From: Rhizobium sp. J15
Lineage (GTDB): Bacteria; Pseudomonadota; Alphaproteobacteria; Rhizobiales; Rhizobiaceae
DNA length: 64,000 bases
Reading direction: 5' to 3'
Assembly: GCF_002531825.1 (NCBI RefSeq)
Contig: NZ_NWSX01000004.1
Location: 46,010 to 110,009 of the forward strand
Made by a program: the position numbers and the translations under genes. Each line of letters starts with the position of its first letter. The first letter of the stretch is position 1. Of the stretch, positions 1 through 9,042 are shown one piece after another. Below the pieces are notes generated by a model, which was not told where the DNA came from, did not search any database, and saw nothing but the letters and a program-made list of their open reading frames with translations.

Positions 1-505
1 GCTTGATCTTTTCGCTGTCGAGTGCTGCCTCTTCGGACGCAAGACTTGCCGTCGCCGTCTGCTCGTCGGCCAGATATTCGACGATCTTCTCGTCGGAAAG
101 CGCGCCGGAAGGACGCAGCTGCCGCGCCCGGTCGGCATTGGCCTTGGCTTTCGCAAGGCTTGCCTTGGCGGTCTCGACGGCCGCTTCCTGCTTGCGCAGG
201 TCGGCGAGCACGCTTTCCTGGGAAAGCCGGACGAGCGTCTCTCCCTTCGCGACCACGGAGCCGACATCGACCAGGACATCGGTGATGCGCAGGCCGCTCG
301 TCTCCGAGGCGATGATCGCTTCCTGCCACGGTTTCAGCCACCCGCTCGCGGGAACGGTCTCCGGCCAGTCGCGTTGTGCCGGCGCAGCCAAGGAGACGGT
401 GAGCGCGGTTGCGGCGGCCTGTTCCGCCATGGCAAGACGGACGGGAGAGACAAGAACTGCCGCAACAAGCGCAGTGGCAAATATTCTGGACGGTTTTCTC
501 AACAA
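1..505 (-). CDS. RND efflux periplasmic adaptor subunit (C-terminus off window)
   Basis: This is the N-terminal 168 residues of an HlyD/MFP-type adaptor; the rest lies beyond the left edge. Membrane-fusion adaptors link an inner-membrane RND pump to an outer-membrane channel. The start is a TTG at 505 (a second TTG is at 502), 5 bases after AAGGA; the ATG further upstream is closed by a stop after three codons. A signal peptide is visible (basic start, then ATALVAAVLVSP, cleavage near residue 27 after AMA). The half-lipoyl segment ASETSGLRITDVLVDVGSVV is followed by an alanine- and lysine-rich coiled coil. It is divergent from the response regulator, and the matching NodT channel lies at 2816-4267. 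The pump gene is presumably outside the window. The substrate cannot be told. Confidence 0.85.
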   Translation of the reverse strand, partial: MLRKPSRIFATALVAAVLVSPVRLAMAEQAAATALTVSLAAPAQRDWPETVPASGWLKPWQEAIIASETSGLRITDVLVDVGSVVAKGETLVRLSQESVLADLRKQEAAVETAKASLAKAKANADRARQLRPSGALSDEKIVEYLADEQTATASLASEEAALDSEKIK

Positions 506-636
506 AGCATTCCTTGTGGTCAAAGGCATCGATGCCTTTGGATCCGCGCGAACGCAACGAAGGACTGCCGCTCATGTCGAGGCAGCCCGCTCCCGGTGCG
601 CGTCGATGTCATGGCAGGATAAGTAGCGGGGCGAAC

Positions 637-672
637 GTTAAGCGCGGTCAAGTTAGTGTTAAGTTAGGTAAA
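637..672 (+). promoter_or_regulatory. Four-half-site operator upstream of regulator/adaptor genes
   Basis: Half-sites GTTAA (637), GTCAA (647), GTTAA (658) and GTAAA (668) are spaced 10, 11 and 10 bp apart on the plus strand. The last two form GTTAA-N5-GTAAA, close to the E. coli CpxR box GTAAA-N5-GTAAA. The site lies between the divergent adaptor and response-regulator starts. A copy with the same spacing is at 2730-2765. Binding by the adjacent OmpR-family regulator is inferred. Confidence 0.6.
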
Positions 673-733
673 ACTTGGCGGGGTGATCGCGTTTTGCTGT
701 ATGGCTTGCTGGAATTAATGACGGACGAAGTGA

Positions 734-1420
734 ATGAACAAGGTTCTCCTCATCGACGACGATGCCGAGCTGACGACGCTTCTGCAGGAATATCTGGTCG
801 AGGAAGGATATGACGTGGTGACGGATACGGACGGCCGCGCCGCCATTGCCGCGGCCGCCGGCAATACGGTCGATATCATCGTCCTCGACATCATGATGCC
901 GCGGATGAACGGGATTGAGGTCCTGCAGCGGATCAGGAAGCTCAGCCAGGTCCCCGTTCTGATGCTGACGGCAAGGGGCGACGACGTGGACAGGATATCG
1001 GGCCTCAATCTCGGCGCCGACGACTATGTGCCGAAACCCTGCTCGCCGGGCGAATTGGCGGCGAGGCTGCGCGCCATCCTGCGCCGCGCCGGCCAGCCGG
1101 CCGCGGGCGTCTCGACCGACACGGTCAGGGCAGGGCAACTGGTGATCCATTCCGGCAGCAGAAGCGCCGAATGGCGCGGCGAGACTTTGGATCTGACCGG
1201 CACCGAATTCAGCCTGCTCGAGGTTCTTGCCCGCAGCGGCGGTCAGCTGGTGTCGAAGCAGGAGATTTCGAAGCGGGCCTTCGGCAAGCCGCTCACACCG
1301 TTCGACCGCCGTATCGACGTCCATATCAGCAGCGTTCGCCAGAAGCTCGGCCTCAGGGAGGACGGGCAATCCTGGATCCAGTCCGTCCGCGGCCAGGGCT
1401 ATCAACTTCTCGTGGACTGA
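734..1420 (+). CDS. OmpR/CpxR-like DNA-binding response regulator
   Basis: This 228-residue protein has a receiver domain (about 1-115) and a winged-helix OmpR/PhoB effector domain (about 130-226). The acidic pair is in LLIDDD, the phospho-acceptor is D52 in VLDIMMP, and T79 (LTA) and K101 (PKP) complete the phosphorylation site, so it should be a working two-component regulator. The length is normal for the family. The kinase gene follows after 2 bases, which implies one transcript. Four tandem half-sites resembling a CpxR box lie 62-97 bp upstream, and a second set precedes the NodT gene. The likely role is to control the flanking efflux adaptor and channel in response to envelope stress or a toxic compound. 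That role is inference from context. Confidence 0.92.
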   Translation: MNKVLLIDDDAELTTLLQEYLVEEGYDVVTDTDGRAAIAAAAGNTVDIIVLDIMMPRMNGIEVLQRIRKLSQVPVLMLTARGDDVDRISGLNLGADDYVPKPCSPGELAARLRAILRRAGQPAAGVSTDTVRAGQLVIHSGSRSAEWRGETLDLTGTEFSLLEVLARSGGQLVSKQEISKRAFGKPLTPFDRRIDVHISSVRQKLGLREDGQSWIQSVRGQGYQLLVD

Positions 1421-1422
1421 CC

Positions 1423-2712
1423 ATGCCCCGGCTTTTCTGGAAATTCTTCAGGATCATCTGGCTGACGCTGGCGGCAAGCCTCGCTGTTATTATCCTTATC
1501 GTCAAACTCCTTCAGGCGGTTCCTTTCGCGAGCGAGCTGGAGCAGGAGCGGCGGACGCTCGTATTGAATCTGACGGCAAATATTCTGGTAGAGGACGGCG
1601 AAGCGGCCGCTGCGCGTTTCGTGACCACAAGCGAAAAGACGCAGCCCCTCGGCCTGACCCTGTCGAAGCCTGACGAGGTCGATGCCTGCGCCGAGAAGAA
1701 CACGATCACCACCCGATCCGTCCCGAAGAATGGGATCTGCTATCGGCTTTCGGTGTCGGCTTCGGGCGGTTCCACCTTCGACAGCCTTGGGCCATTCCTA
1801 CCCTGGCTCACCATCCTGGTCGCCAGCACGATCGCGGCCGGCGCGCTGGCGCGATACCTCATTCGTCCTGTCGTGCATCTGCGCGACGGCTTGAGCGCGC
1901 TCGCCCATGGCCGTTTCGACTTCCGCATCGGCGACAAGATGGCCGGGCGAAAGGATGAAGTCACCGCACTTGCTTATGATTTCGATGCGAGCGCCGCCCG
2001 GCTTCAGGAGCTTCAGGATGCGCAGCAGAGGCTGTTCCATGACGTTTCCCACGAGCTGCGCTCGCCTTTGTCCCGCCTGCAGGCCGCCGTCGGCGTTCTC
2101 AGGCAGAGCCCGGCCAAACTCGCGGCCATGCTGGATCGCATGGACCGGGAGGTCGAACGGCTCGATACGCTGGTGGGCGAGGTTCTCACACTTGCGAGAC
2201 TGACGGCGGCATCCAGCCGGCCGCTGAAAACGCAGAGCCTGGATGTGATCGAACTCCTCAACGAAATCCTCGGCGATGCGGCATTCGAGGCCCAGGCGCG
2301 AGAGGTTTCGATCACGACGAGCGTTGCGGGCGTCTTCCGCGCCGAGGTCGAAGGCGAACTGATCTACAGGGCGCTCGAAAACGTCGTCCGCAACGCCGTC
2401 AAACACACGGCGGAGCATTCCCACATATCGGTATCCTGCGAGGCGGCGGCCGACCGCCTGACGATCCGCGTCGCCGATCACGGACCGGGTGTCGGGCGGG
2501 ACGAACTCGAGCGCATCTTCCAGCCGTTTTCCCGCGGGAAGGACGCCGTGCCGAGAGGCGGATACGGCCTTGGCCTCGCCATCACCCGGCAGGCGATCGA
2601 GCGCCACGGCGGGCGCGTGCACGCATCGCTGCCGGAAGCCGGCGGCCTGGCCATCACGCTGGAACTTCCGAGAAGGCCGACGCCCTATGGGGCGGACGGC
2701 GATCAAAGCTGA
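1423..2712 (+). CDS. CpxA-like sensor histidine kinase
   Basis: This 429-residue inner-membrane kinase is the partner of the preceding regulator. TM1 is at about residues 10-30 and TM2 at about 124-147. The short periplasmic loop between them carries two cysteines (near DACAEK and GICYRL) that could form a disulfide. A HAMP segment follows TM2. The phosphorylated histidine is H210 in HDVSHELRSPLSR. The ATPase part has the N box (ENVVRNAVKHT), the G1 box (DHGPGVG) and the G2 box (GGYGLGLAI). The ATG at 1423 is chosen because it begins 2 bases after the regulator stop and gives a normal N-terminal membrane segment; the open frame extends further upstream only inside the regulator gene. The signal sensed is unknown. 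Confidence 0.92.
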   Translation: MPRLFWKFFRIIWLTLAASLAVIILIVKLLQAVPFASELEQERRTLVLNLTANILVEDGEAAAARFVTTSEKTQPLGLTLSKPDEVDACAEKNTITTRSVPKNGICYRLSVSASGGSTFDSLGPFLPWLTILVASTIAAGALARYLIRPVVHLRDGLSALAHGRFDFRIGDKMAGRKDEVTALAYDFDASAARLQELQDAQQRLFHDVSHELRSPLSRLQAAVGVLRQSPAKLAAMLDRMDREVERLDTLVGEVLTLARLTAASSRPLKTQSLDVIELLNEILGDAAFEAQAREVSITTSVAGVFRAEVEGELIYRALENVVRNAVKHTAEHSHISVSCEAAADRLTIRVADHGPGVGRDELERIFQPFSRGKDAVPRGGYGLGLAITRQAIERHGGRVHASLPEAGGLAITLELPRRPTPYGADGDQS

Positions 2713-2729
2713 TCTCGATGAAGGCGGGT

Positions 2730-2765
2730 TTTACCTAACTTTACAGTTTCTTAACCGCCATTAAC
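2730..2765 (-). promoter_or_regulatory. Four-half-site operator upstream of NodT-type gene
   Basis: Read on the minus strand, half-sites GTTAA (2765-2761), GTTAA (2755-2751), GTAAA (2744-2740) and GTAAA (2734-2730) have the same 10-11-10 bp spacing as the operator at 637-672. The last pair is an exact GTAAA-N5-GTAAA box. Both operators share the 14-mer AAGTTAGGTAAAAC. The proximal edge is 51 bp from the NodT GTG start. Relative to the efflux gene each one serves, the two operators have the same orientation. Confidence 0.6.
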
Positions 2766-2815
2766 GCTGGCGTCGCTAAGCCTGAACCCACGATCCCGGT
2801 TCAGAAGGCTCGCCC

Positions 2816-4267
2816 GTGAGTACGTCGCTTCGCACAAGACTATCATCCCTCCGCTACGCCGCATCGCTCCTGACAATTCTGCTGGCAGGCTGCGTCAGCG
2901 GCCCGGATCACGGTCCCCCGCAAATGCCGCTGCCCGCCAAATTCGAGGAGGGCGGTAGCAAAAGCAACGGCAATGTCGTGACCGCTGAATGGTGGACGGC
3001 CTATCGCGACAAGCGGCTCGACGGTCTGGTGGCCCATGGCCTCCGCGAAAACCTCGATGTGCTGCAGGCGCTCGAGAACATCAATTCGTCTGCCGCCAAC
3101 GTCACCATCGCCGGTGCCGGCGGCCTGCCGAGCCTGACCGTCGGCGCATCGCATACGCTGTCCGGCGAGAAGGGGCGGCTGCGCACGAGCGTCGGCACCA
3201 CGAACACATCAGGCGGCGAGGCCAGCCTTTCCTGGCTGCTCGACTTTTTCGGCCAGTATCGCCGCTCCAGGGAAAGCGCGATCGCCTCGCTCGGGGCCGC
3301 CTATGCGACGGCCGACAATGCCAAGCTCACCTTTCTGAAAGATCTCGTCGAGAGCTATATCGACGCCCGCTACTATCAGGAGCGCATCGCGCTGTCGCAG
3401 GCGAGTTTGAAATCCCGCCAGCAGACTTACGAACTGACGCAGCTGCAGCTGAAAGCCGGTGCGGCCTCCCGCTTCGACGTCGTGCAGGCCGAAGGGCTGG
3501 TGCAATCGACAAAGTCCGACATTCCCGGCCTCGAAAAGAGTTTCACGGAATCGGCCCATCACATCGCCACGCTCATCGGGATGCCGGCAGCCTCGCTGAT
3601 GGGTGAGCTGCGGAAGAGTGCGGGCCAGCCGGTGTTCCGCGGCGATCTTCGCGCCGGCATTCCGGCCGATCTGATCCGCAACCGTCCCGATATCCGCAAG
3701 GCCGAACGCGAGCTGGCGGCGGCTGTCGCCAATATCGGCGCAGCCGAAGCCCAGCTCTATCCGTCGATCTCGCTTTCCGGCTCGATCTCGCCGAGCTGGG
3801 TCAAATCGTCGGGCGCCAGCGGCGCAAGCCTGACCAGCTGGTCCTTCGGCCCATCTCTCAGTCTGCCGATCTTCGATGGCGGTACGTTGCGGGCGAATGT
3901 CGATATCGAAAAATCCGATGCGAAGACCCAGTATCTCGCCTGGAAAGCAGCGGTGCTGAACGGCGTCGAAGAGGTCGAAAATGCGCTGACGGCGGTTCGC
4001 CGCGACACCCAGACGCTGGAGCCGTTGCGCAGGCAGGTGCAGACGGCGCAGGAATCGCTCGCGCTCTCGACCGTAAGCTACAAGGATGGCGCCTCCTCGC
4101 TGCTCGATGTCCTGGACGCGCAACGTTCGGTCTCCGATGCTCAGGCGAGCCTTGCCGCTACCGTGCAGCAGGTCGCCAAGGACTATGTGGACCTTTATGT
4201 CGCCATCGGTGCCGGTTATCTCGAGCCGGAGCAGGTTGCCTCCAAACCAACCGCAAAATCTGGCTAG
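2816..4267 (+). CDS. NodT-family outer-membrane efflux lipoprotein
   Basis: This 483-residue TolC-like outer-membrane factor forms the exit duct of RND pumps. The N-terminus is a lipoprotein signal (hydrophobic SLLTILLAGC, lipobox LAGC with the lipidated Cys near residue 26). The body shows the two-fold repeat of the OEP family: a first long coiled-coil half (about 70-270) and a second half containing ADLIRNRPDIRKAERELAAA, a signature of the NodT group. The start is a GTG at 2816; no better in-frame start precedes the signal sequence. It lies 103 bp after the kinase, and the intervening DNA holds the second operator, so it may have its own promoter. Its stop overlaps the stop of the convergent CitE-like gene in the tetranucleotide CTAG. 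Confidence 0.92.
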   Translation: MSTSLRTRLSSLRYAASLLTILLAGCVSGPDHGPPQMPLPAKFEEGGSKSNGNVVTAEWWTAYRDKRLDGLVAHGLRENLDVLQALENINSSAANVTIAGAGGLPSLTVGASHTLSGEKGRLRTSVGTTNTSGGEASLSWLLDFFGQYRRSRESAIASLGAAYATADNAKLTFLKDLVESYIDARYYQERIALSQASLKSRQQTYELTQLQLKAGAASRFDVVQAEGLVQSTKSDIPGLEKSFTESAHHIATLIGMPAASLMGELRKSAGQPVFRGDLRAGIPADLIRNRPDIRKAERELAAAVANIGAAEAQLYPSISLSGSISPSWVKSSGASGASLTSWSFGPSLSLPIFDGGTLRANVDIEKSDAKTQYLAWKAAVLNGVEEVENALTAVRRDTQTLEPLRRQVQTAQESLALSTVSYKDGASSLLDVLDAQRSVSDAQASLAATVQQVAKDYVDLYVAIGAGYLEPEQVASKPTAKSG

Positions 4268-5109
4268 TTGGGCAGCCGTCCGGCGCTCGCCAAAATGCGG
4301 AGCGCGAGCTTCAAATGCGGCAGGTCGAGCATGCGTCCTTCAAGCTGGATGGCGCCTGCGTCAGGGTTCGCTGCAAAGGCGGCGGCGACTTTCTCGGCCC
4401 AGGCGATTTCCGAGGCATCCGGGGTGAAGGTCTGGTTGATCGCTTCGACCTGGCTCGGATGGATGGCCATCATGCCGGAAAAACCGTCGCGCCGGCCGCG
4501 GCCGGCATAGGCTCTCAGACCGTTGAGATCGCGAAAGTCAGGATAGACGGTTTCGATGGCCGGAACGGCGGCGGCTTGGGCTGCGAAGAGCGTAAGCGAA
4601 CGGGCAAGCTCGTAGGGCGGCGTATAACGGCCATCCGTTCTTCGCGCGGTCGCGGCCCCCATCGCCGCAGACAGATCCTCTGCACCCCAGGTCAGCCCGC
4701 AGAGATAGGCCGAAACCTCCCGGTAGCTGCCGATCTCGAAAATCGCGGACGGCGTTTCCGTCGCGATCGGCAGGATGGGAATGGCAGAGGCGAGGGCGCT
4801 TGCAAGCTTCCGCACCGAAGCGGCGCCCTCGGCCTTTGGCAGCATGAGTGCGAAGAGATGAAGGCCGCTCAGGGCGGCAAGGTCTTCTTCGAATTCCGGC
4901 GAGGCGAGGGGATTGATGCGGATGAGGAGCTTGGTCTCGCCGGCATGGCGCGGCACGAATTCATGCACGCTGTCGCGGGCCTTTGGTTTGTTGGCCGGCG
5001 CGACAGAATCTTCCAGATCGAGAATGACGGCATCGGCGCCCGAGGTGAGCGCTTTTTCGAAACGTTCCGGCCGGTCGCCGGGCACGAAGAGCAGCGAGCG
5101 CAGCCTCAT
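4264..5109 (-). CDS. HpcH/HpaI (CitE-like) CoA-ester lyase
   Basis: This 281-residue TIM-barrel lyase belongs to the citrate-lyase-beta-like family. Family features are [17 protein letters not shown] at the N-terminus, ILDLEDSV (metal and substrate acids), [33 protein letters not shown] and AIHPSQV. The ATG at 5109 overlaps the stop of the MaoC gene as ATGA; the open frame 12 codons upstream is MaoC sequence. As the last gene of the ivd-mccB-mccA-maoC operon, it probably cleaves the hydrated C6 CoA intermediate of leucine breakdown to acetyl-CoA and acetoacetate, taking the place of HMG-CoA lyase. That role is modelled on the M. tuberculosis locus with the same gene set, whose CitE-like enzyme is reported to act on citramalyl-CoA and (R)-HMG-CoA. 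Malyl- or citramalyl-CoA lyase activity is the alternative. Confidence 0.85.
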   Translation of the reverse strand: MRLRSLLFVPGDRPERFEKALTSGADAVILDLEDSVAPANKPKARDSVHEFVPRHAGETKLLIRINPLASPEFEEDLAALSGLHLFALMLPKAEGAASVRKLASALASAIPILPIATETPSAIFEIGSYREVSAYLCGLTWGAEDLSAAMGAATARRTDGRYTPPYELARSLTLFAAQAAAVPAIETVYPDFRDLNGLRAYAGRGRRDGFSGMMAIHPSQVEAINQTFTPDASEIAWAEKVAAAFAANPDAGAIQLEGRMLDLPHLKLALRILASAGRLPN

Positions 5110-5558
5110 GACGGCTTCACCTTCAGCATTGCGGTGCGCAGGCACTGGCAGACGATCTCGTCGCGCTGGTTCAGGGTGATGTGCCGGAAGGTGACGATGC
5201 CGGCATCGGGGCGGGAGTTCGAGCGGCGCAGCTCCGTCACCTCGGTTTCCACCCTGAGCGTATCGCCGATGAAGACCGGCTTCGGCATCGTCACCTTGTC
5301 ATAGCCGAGATTGGCGACCAGCGTGCCGAGCGTGGTGTCGCCGACCGAAAGGCCGACGGTGAGCGCGAAGGTGAAGGTGCCGTTGACGACGATCCGGCCG
5401 AATTCGGTGCCGGCCGCATAGCCGGCATCGAGATGCAGCGGCTGCGGATTGTGGGAGAGCGTCGTGAAGAGCAGGTTGTCGGTCTCGGTGACCGTGCGGC
5501 GGATGTCATGGGCGATGCGGTCGCCGACCGTCCACTCGTCGAAATAACGGCCGGCCAT
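5106..5558 (-). CDS. MaoC-family hot-dog hydratase
   Basis: This 150-residue single hot-dog protein has the hydratase segment [19 protein letters not shown], with the catalytic-type N-P...H pattern, followed by GRIVVNG. The family hydrates enoyl-CoA thioesters, typically giving R products. The ATG at 5558 shares its A with the mccA stop (TGATG) and has GGGAGAGGAG just upstream; the GTG one codon earlier is less likely. The stop overlaps the CitE start. In this operon the expected substrate is 3-methylglutaconyl-CoA, where other bacteria use the crotonase LiuC. Mesaconyl-CoA-type hydration is another option. The function is inferred from context. Confidence 0.83.
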   Translation of the reverse strand: MAGRYFDEWTVGDRIAHDIRRTVTETDNLLFTTLSHNPQPLHLDAGYAAGTEFGRIVVNGTFTFALTVGLSVGDTTLGTLVANLGYDKVTMPKPVFIGDTLRVETEVTELRRSNSRPDAGIVTFRHITLNQRDEIVCQCLRTAMLKVKPS

Positions 5559-7423
5559 CACTCCTCTCCCTTCATGACGCTGACGACCAGCTGGTTTTCC
5601 GAGACCCTGACACCGGGAGCGACCTGCAGTTTGCCGACGATGCCGTCGAAGGGCGCCCGCAGCGTATGTTCCATCTTCATCGCTTCGACCGTCAGCAGAC
5701 GGTCCCCCTTGGCCACGCGATCGCCCTCAGTGACGTGGACCGAAATGACGAGGCCGGGCATCGGCGACAGGATGGCGCCGTCGCCCACGCCATGATTTGC
5801 TTCGACCTCGCCTGCGTGGGGCAAGCCGATCGGCCAGGCATTGCCGGCATCGAAAAGTACCGTCGCCTCGTCCATCTCGACGGCATTTGTTTCGAGGTCG
5901 CCGCGGGCCCTTCCCCAATGGAGGTGACCGTCGATGCGCACGCGCACGCGGCTGTCGCTGGGCCCGGCGATACGGAAGCCGGTCAGTGCGGACCAGGGAT
6001 CGCCAACCGTGCCCTTCGAAAGTGCCGTCGCTGCCTTGTCGATGACGGTTTCATCGGGCTCCTTCGCCAAAAGGCCTTCGCCGTGGCGGTCGAGGAAGCC
6101 GGTATCGATCTGGGCTGCACGGAAATCCGGATCAGTGGCGATGCGGGCGAGAAGACCGGCATTGGATTTGACCGGCCAGACCTCGATACCGGCGCAGGCG
6201 GCGGCGAGCTTCGAAAGGGCCGTCTCGCGGTTCGGCCCATGCGCAATGATCTTGGCAATCATCGGATCGTAGAAGGCAGTGATCTCATTGCCCTGATCGA
6301 CGCCGCTGTCGACGCGGACCGTCTCCGGCAGCTTGAGATATTCGAGCCGGCCGGTCGAGGGCAGATAGCCGGCAGAGGGATTTTCGGCATAGAGCCGGGC
6401 TTCGAAGGCCCAGCCATTCATGGCGATCTCGTCCTGATTTTTCGGTAAGGGTTCGCCGGCAGCGATCTTCAGCTGCCAGAGGACCAGATCCTCGCCGGTA
6501 ATTGCCTCGGTGACCGGGTGCTCCACCTGCAGGCGCGTGTTCATCTCCATGAACCAGATGCGGTCGGGATCGAGGCCTGCGGAGGCATCGGCGATGAATT
6601 CGATCGTGCCGGCGCCGACATAGTTCACCGCTTTCGCGGCCTTGACCGCCGCATCGCAGATCGCCGCGCGGGTGGCGGCATCGAGGCCGGGGGCAGGCGC
6701 CTCTTCGATGACCTTCTGATGGCGGCGCTGCAGCGAGCAGTCGCGTTCGAAGAGATGAACGCAATTGCCTGATTTGTCGGCGAAGATCTGCACCTCGATG
6801 TGACGCGGATTGGCGATATACCGTTCGATTAGAACGCGGTCGTCGCCGAAGGAGGCAGCTGCTTCACGGCGACAAGAGGCGAGAAGCTCGGCGAAATCCT
6901 GCGCGCGGTCGACGCGGCGCATGCCCTTGCCGCCGCCGCCGGCAACGGCCTTGATGAGCACGGGATAACCGATGGCCTCGGCCTCGGCCGCGAGCCTTGC
7001 TTCGCTCTGGTCCGGCCCGAGATAACCGGGGGTGACGGGCACGCCGGCTGCCTGCATCAATTCCTTGGCGGCGTCCTTCAGACCCATGGCGCGGATGGCG
7101 GCCGGCGGCGCGCCGACCCAGATCATGCCGGCCCTTTCCACCGCTTCGGCGAATTCGGCATTTTCCGACAGGAACCCGTAGCCCGGATGGATGGCGGCAG
7201 CGCCTGACTTTCGGGCGGCCTCCAGGATGCGCGCCTCAGAGAGATAACTCTCTCGGGCGGGCGGCGGACCGATGGCGATCGCCTCGTCCGCTTCCCGCAC
7301 GAAAGGCAGGCCGGCATCGGCCTCGGAATAGACGGCGATGGTGCGGATGCCGAGCGTCTTCGCCGTGCGGATGATGCGGCGGGCGATTTCGCCCCTGTTG
7401 GCAATGAGAAGACTTTCCATCAT
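5558..7423 (-). CDS. mccA: 3-methylcrotonyl-CoA carboxylase, biotin-carrying alpha subunit
   Basis: This 621-residue protein has biotin carboxylase and biotin carrier in one chain. It starts [18 protein letters not shown], has the ATP-grasp glycine loop [19 protein letters not shown], and [14 protein letters not shown] typical of biotin carboxylases. The carrier domain at the C-terminus has the biotinylated lysine K583 in VEAMKMEHT. Together with MccB it carboxylates 3-methylcrotonyl-CoA in leucine degradation. The start is ATGATG at 7423, 8 bases after the mccB stop; the long open frame further upstream lies inside mccB. The position directly after ivd and mccB favours methylcrotonyl-CoA over propionyl- or geranyl-CoA as substrate. 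Confidence 0.92.
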   Translation of the reverse strand: MMESLLIANRGEIARRIIRTAKTLGIRTIAVYSEADAGLPFVREADEAIAIGPPPARESYLSEARILEAARKSGAAAIHPGYGFLSENAEFAEAVERAGMIWVGAPPAAIRAMGLKDAAKELMQAAGVPVTPGYLGPDQSEARLAAEAEAIGYPVLIKAVAGGGGKGMRRVDRAQDFAELLASCRREAAASFGDDRVLIERYIANPRHIEVQIFADKSGNCVHLFERDCSLQRRHQKVIEEAPAPGLDAATRAAICDAAVKAAKAVNYVGAGTIEFIADASAGLDPDRIWFMEMNTRLQVEHPVTEAITGEDLVLWQLKIAAGEPLPKNQDEIAMNGWAFEARLYAENPSAGYLPSTGRLEYLKLPETVRVDSGVDQGNEITAFYDPMIAKIIAHGPNRETALSKLAAACAGIEVWPVKSNAGLLARIATDPDFRAAQIDTGFLDRHGEGLLAKEPDETVIDKAATALSKGTVGDPWSALTGFRIAGPSDSRVRVRIDGHLHWGRARGDLETNAVEMDEATVLFDAGNAWPIGLPHAGEVEANHGVGDGAILSPMPGLVISVHVTEGDRVAKGDRLLTVEAMKMEHTLRAPFDGIVGKLQVAPGVRVSENQLVVSVMKGEE

Positions 7424-7431
7424 GCCGCGCC

Positions 7432-9042
7432 TCACATCCTGAACAGGCCGAAGCGCGGCCCTTTCGGGATCGGCGCATTCAGGCAGGCGGAAAAGGCAAG
7501 GCCCAGTACGTCGCGCGTCTGGCGCGGGTCGATGATGCCGTCGTCCCAGAGGCGGGCGGTTGCATAATAGGGATTGCCCTCCGCCTCGTAACCGGCGCGG
7601 ATCGGCGCCTTGAAGGCCTCTTCCTCGGCGGCCGGCCAATCCTCGCCGCGCGCTTCCATCGCGTCGCGGCGGATGGTGGCGAGCACCGAAGCCGCCTGCT
7701 CGCCGCCCATGACGCTGATGCGGCTGTTCGGCCAGGTGAACAGGAAGCGCGGGCGATAGGCGCGCCCGCACATGCCGTAATTGCCGGCGCCGAAGCTGCC
7801 GCCGATGATAATGGTGACTTTCGGCACGGTGGCGGTTGCCACCGCGGTCACCAGCTTGGCTCCGTCCTTGGCGATGCCGCCGGCCTCGTAGCGGCCGCCG
7901 ACCATGAAGCCGGAAATATTCTGCAGGAAAAGCAGCGGCACGCGGCGCTGGCAGGCGAGCTCGATGAAATGCGCGCCCTTCAGCGCGCTTTCGGAAAAGA
8001 GCACGCCGTTATTGGCGATGACGGCAACTGGCATGCCCCAGATGCGGGCGAAGCCGCAGATGAGCGTGGTGCCGTAGAGCGGCTTGAATTCATGCAGTTC
8101 CGAGCCGTCGACGATGCGGCCGATCACCTCGCGTACGTCATAGGGCGAGCGCACGTCCTCGGGAATGATGCCGTGAAGGTCCTCGACGTCGAGCTTCGGC
8201 GGCCGGGGGGACTGAATATCGATATCGACCGACTTCACGCTATTGAGGCTGGCGACGATATCGCGCACCAGCAGCAGCGCATGTTCGTCATTTTCCGCGA
8301 CATGATCGACGACGCCGGAGCGGCGGCCATGGGTTTCGGCGCCGCCCAGTTCTTCGGCCGAGATGATCTCGCCGGTCGCAGCCTTGACCAGCGGCGGGCC
8401 GGCGAGGAAGATCGTGCCCTGATTGCGCACGATGACCGTTTCGTCGGACATGGCGGGCACATAGGCGCCGCCGGCCGTGCAGCTTCCCATGACGCAGGCG
8501 ATCTGTGGGATTCCCTCGGCCGACATCTGCGCCTGGTTGTAGAAGATTGCGCCGAAATGGTCGCGGTCGGGGAAGACCTCGGCCTGGTGCGGAAGATTAG
8601 CACCGCCGCTATCGACCAGATAGAGGCAGGGCAGGCGGTTCTGCAGGGCGATTTCCTGCGCCCTGAGATGTTTCTTCACCGTCAGGGGGTAATAGGCGCC
8701 GCCCTTCACCGTCGCGTCATTGGCGACGATCATCACCTCGCGGCCGCAAACGCGGCCAATGCCAGCGATGATGCCCGCACCCGGCGCCTCGTCGCCGTAC
8801 ATGCCGTTGGCCGCCAGCGCGCCGATCTCCAGGAAGGGACTGCCGGCATCGAGCAGCAGCTGGATGCGGTCGCGCGGCAGGAGCTTGCCCTTGCCGGTAT
8901 GGCGCTCGCGCGCCGTTTGCGGTCCGCCTTCGCGCGCTTTCGCCGAGCGCTCGTAGAGCTCGTCGATAATCGCTCTGTTCTTGGCTGTGTTGTTTTTGAA
9001 GCTGTCGCTGTCGCGGTCGATCGCCGTCGAAATCACCGTCAT
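7432..9042 (-). CDS. mccB: 3-methylcrotonyl-CoA carboxylase, carboxyltransferase beta subunit
   Basis: This 536-residue acyl-CoA carboxyltransferase moves CO2 from biotin on MccA to 3-methylcrotonyl-CoA. It has the two-half crotonase-like fold, with [13 protein letters not shown] in the first half and the oxyanion glycines of the second half around [11 protein letters not shown] and [16 protein letters not shown]. This set is characteristic of the MccB branch. The ATG at 9042 overlaps the ivd stop (ATGA), so the extended frame upstream is part of ivd. Length and gene order match the beta subunit of the liu/mcc pathway. Confidence 0.93.
   Translation of the reverse strand: MTVISTAIDRDSDSFKNNTAKNRAIIDELYERSAKAREGGPQTARERHTGKGKLLPRDRIQLLLDAGSPFLEIGALAANGMYGDEAPGAGIIAGIGRVCGREVMIVANDATVKGGAYYPLTVKKHLRAQEIALQNRLPCLYLVDSGGANLPHQAEVFPDRDHFGAIFYNQAQMSAEGIPQIACVMGSCTAGGAYVPAMSDETVIVRNQGTIFLAGPPLVKAATGEIISAEELGGAETHGRRSGVVDHVAENDEHALLLVRDIVASLNSVKSVDIDIQSPRPPKLDVEDLHGIIPEDVRSPYDVREVIGRIVDGSELHEFKPLYGTTLICGFARIWGMPVAVIANNGVLFSESALKGAHFIELACQRRVPLLFLQNISGFMVGGRYEAGGIAKDGAKLVTAVATATVPKVTIIIGGSFGAGNYGMCGRAYRPRFLFTWPNSRISVMGGEQAASVLATIRRDAMEARGEDWPAAEEEAFKAPIRAGYEAEGNPYYATARLWDDGIIDPRQTRDVLGLAFSACLNAPIPKGPRFGLFRM

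Noticed and set aside
1171..1422. Extended N-terminus of the histidine kinase inside the regulator gene
   Set aside because: The extension has no domain and covers the regulator's DNA-binding region; ATG at 1423 gives a normal kinase.
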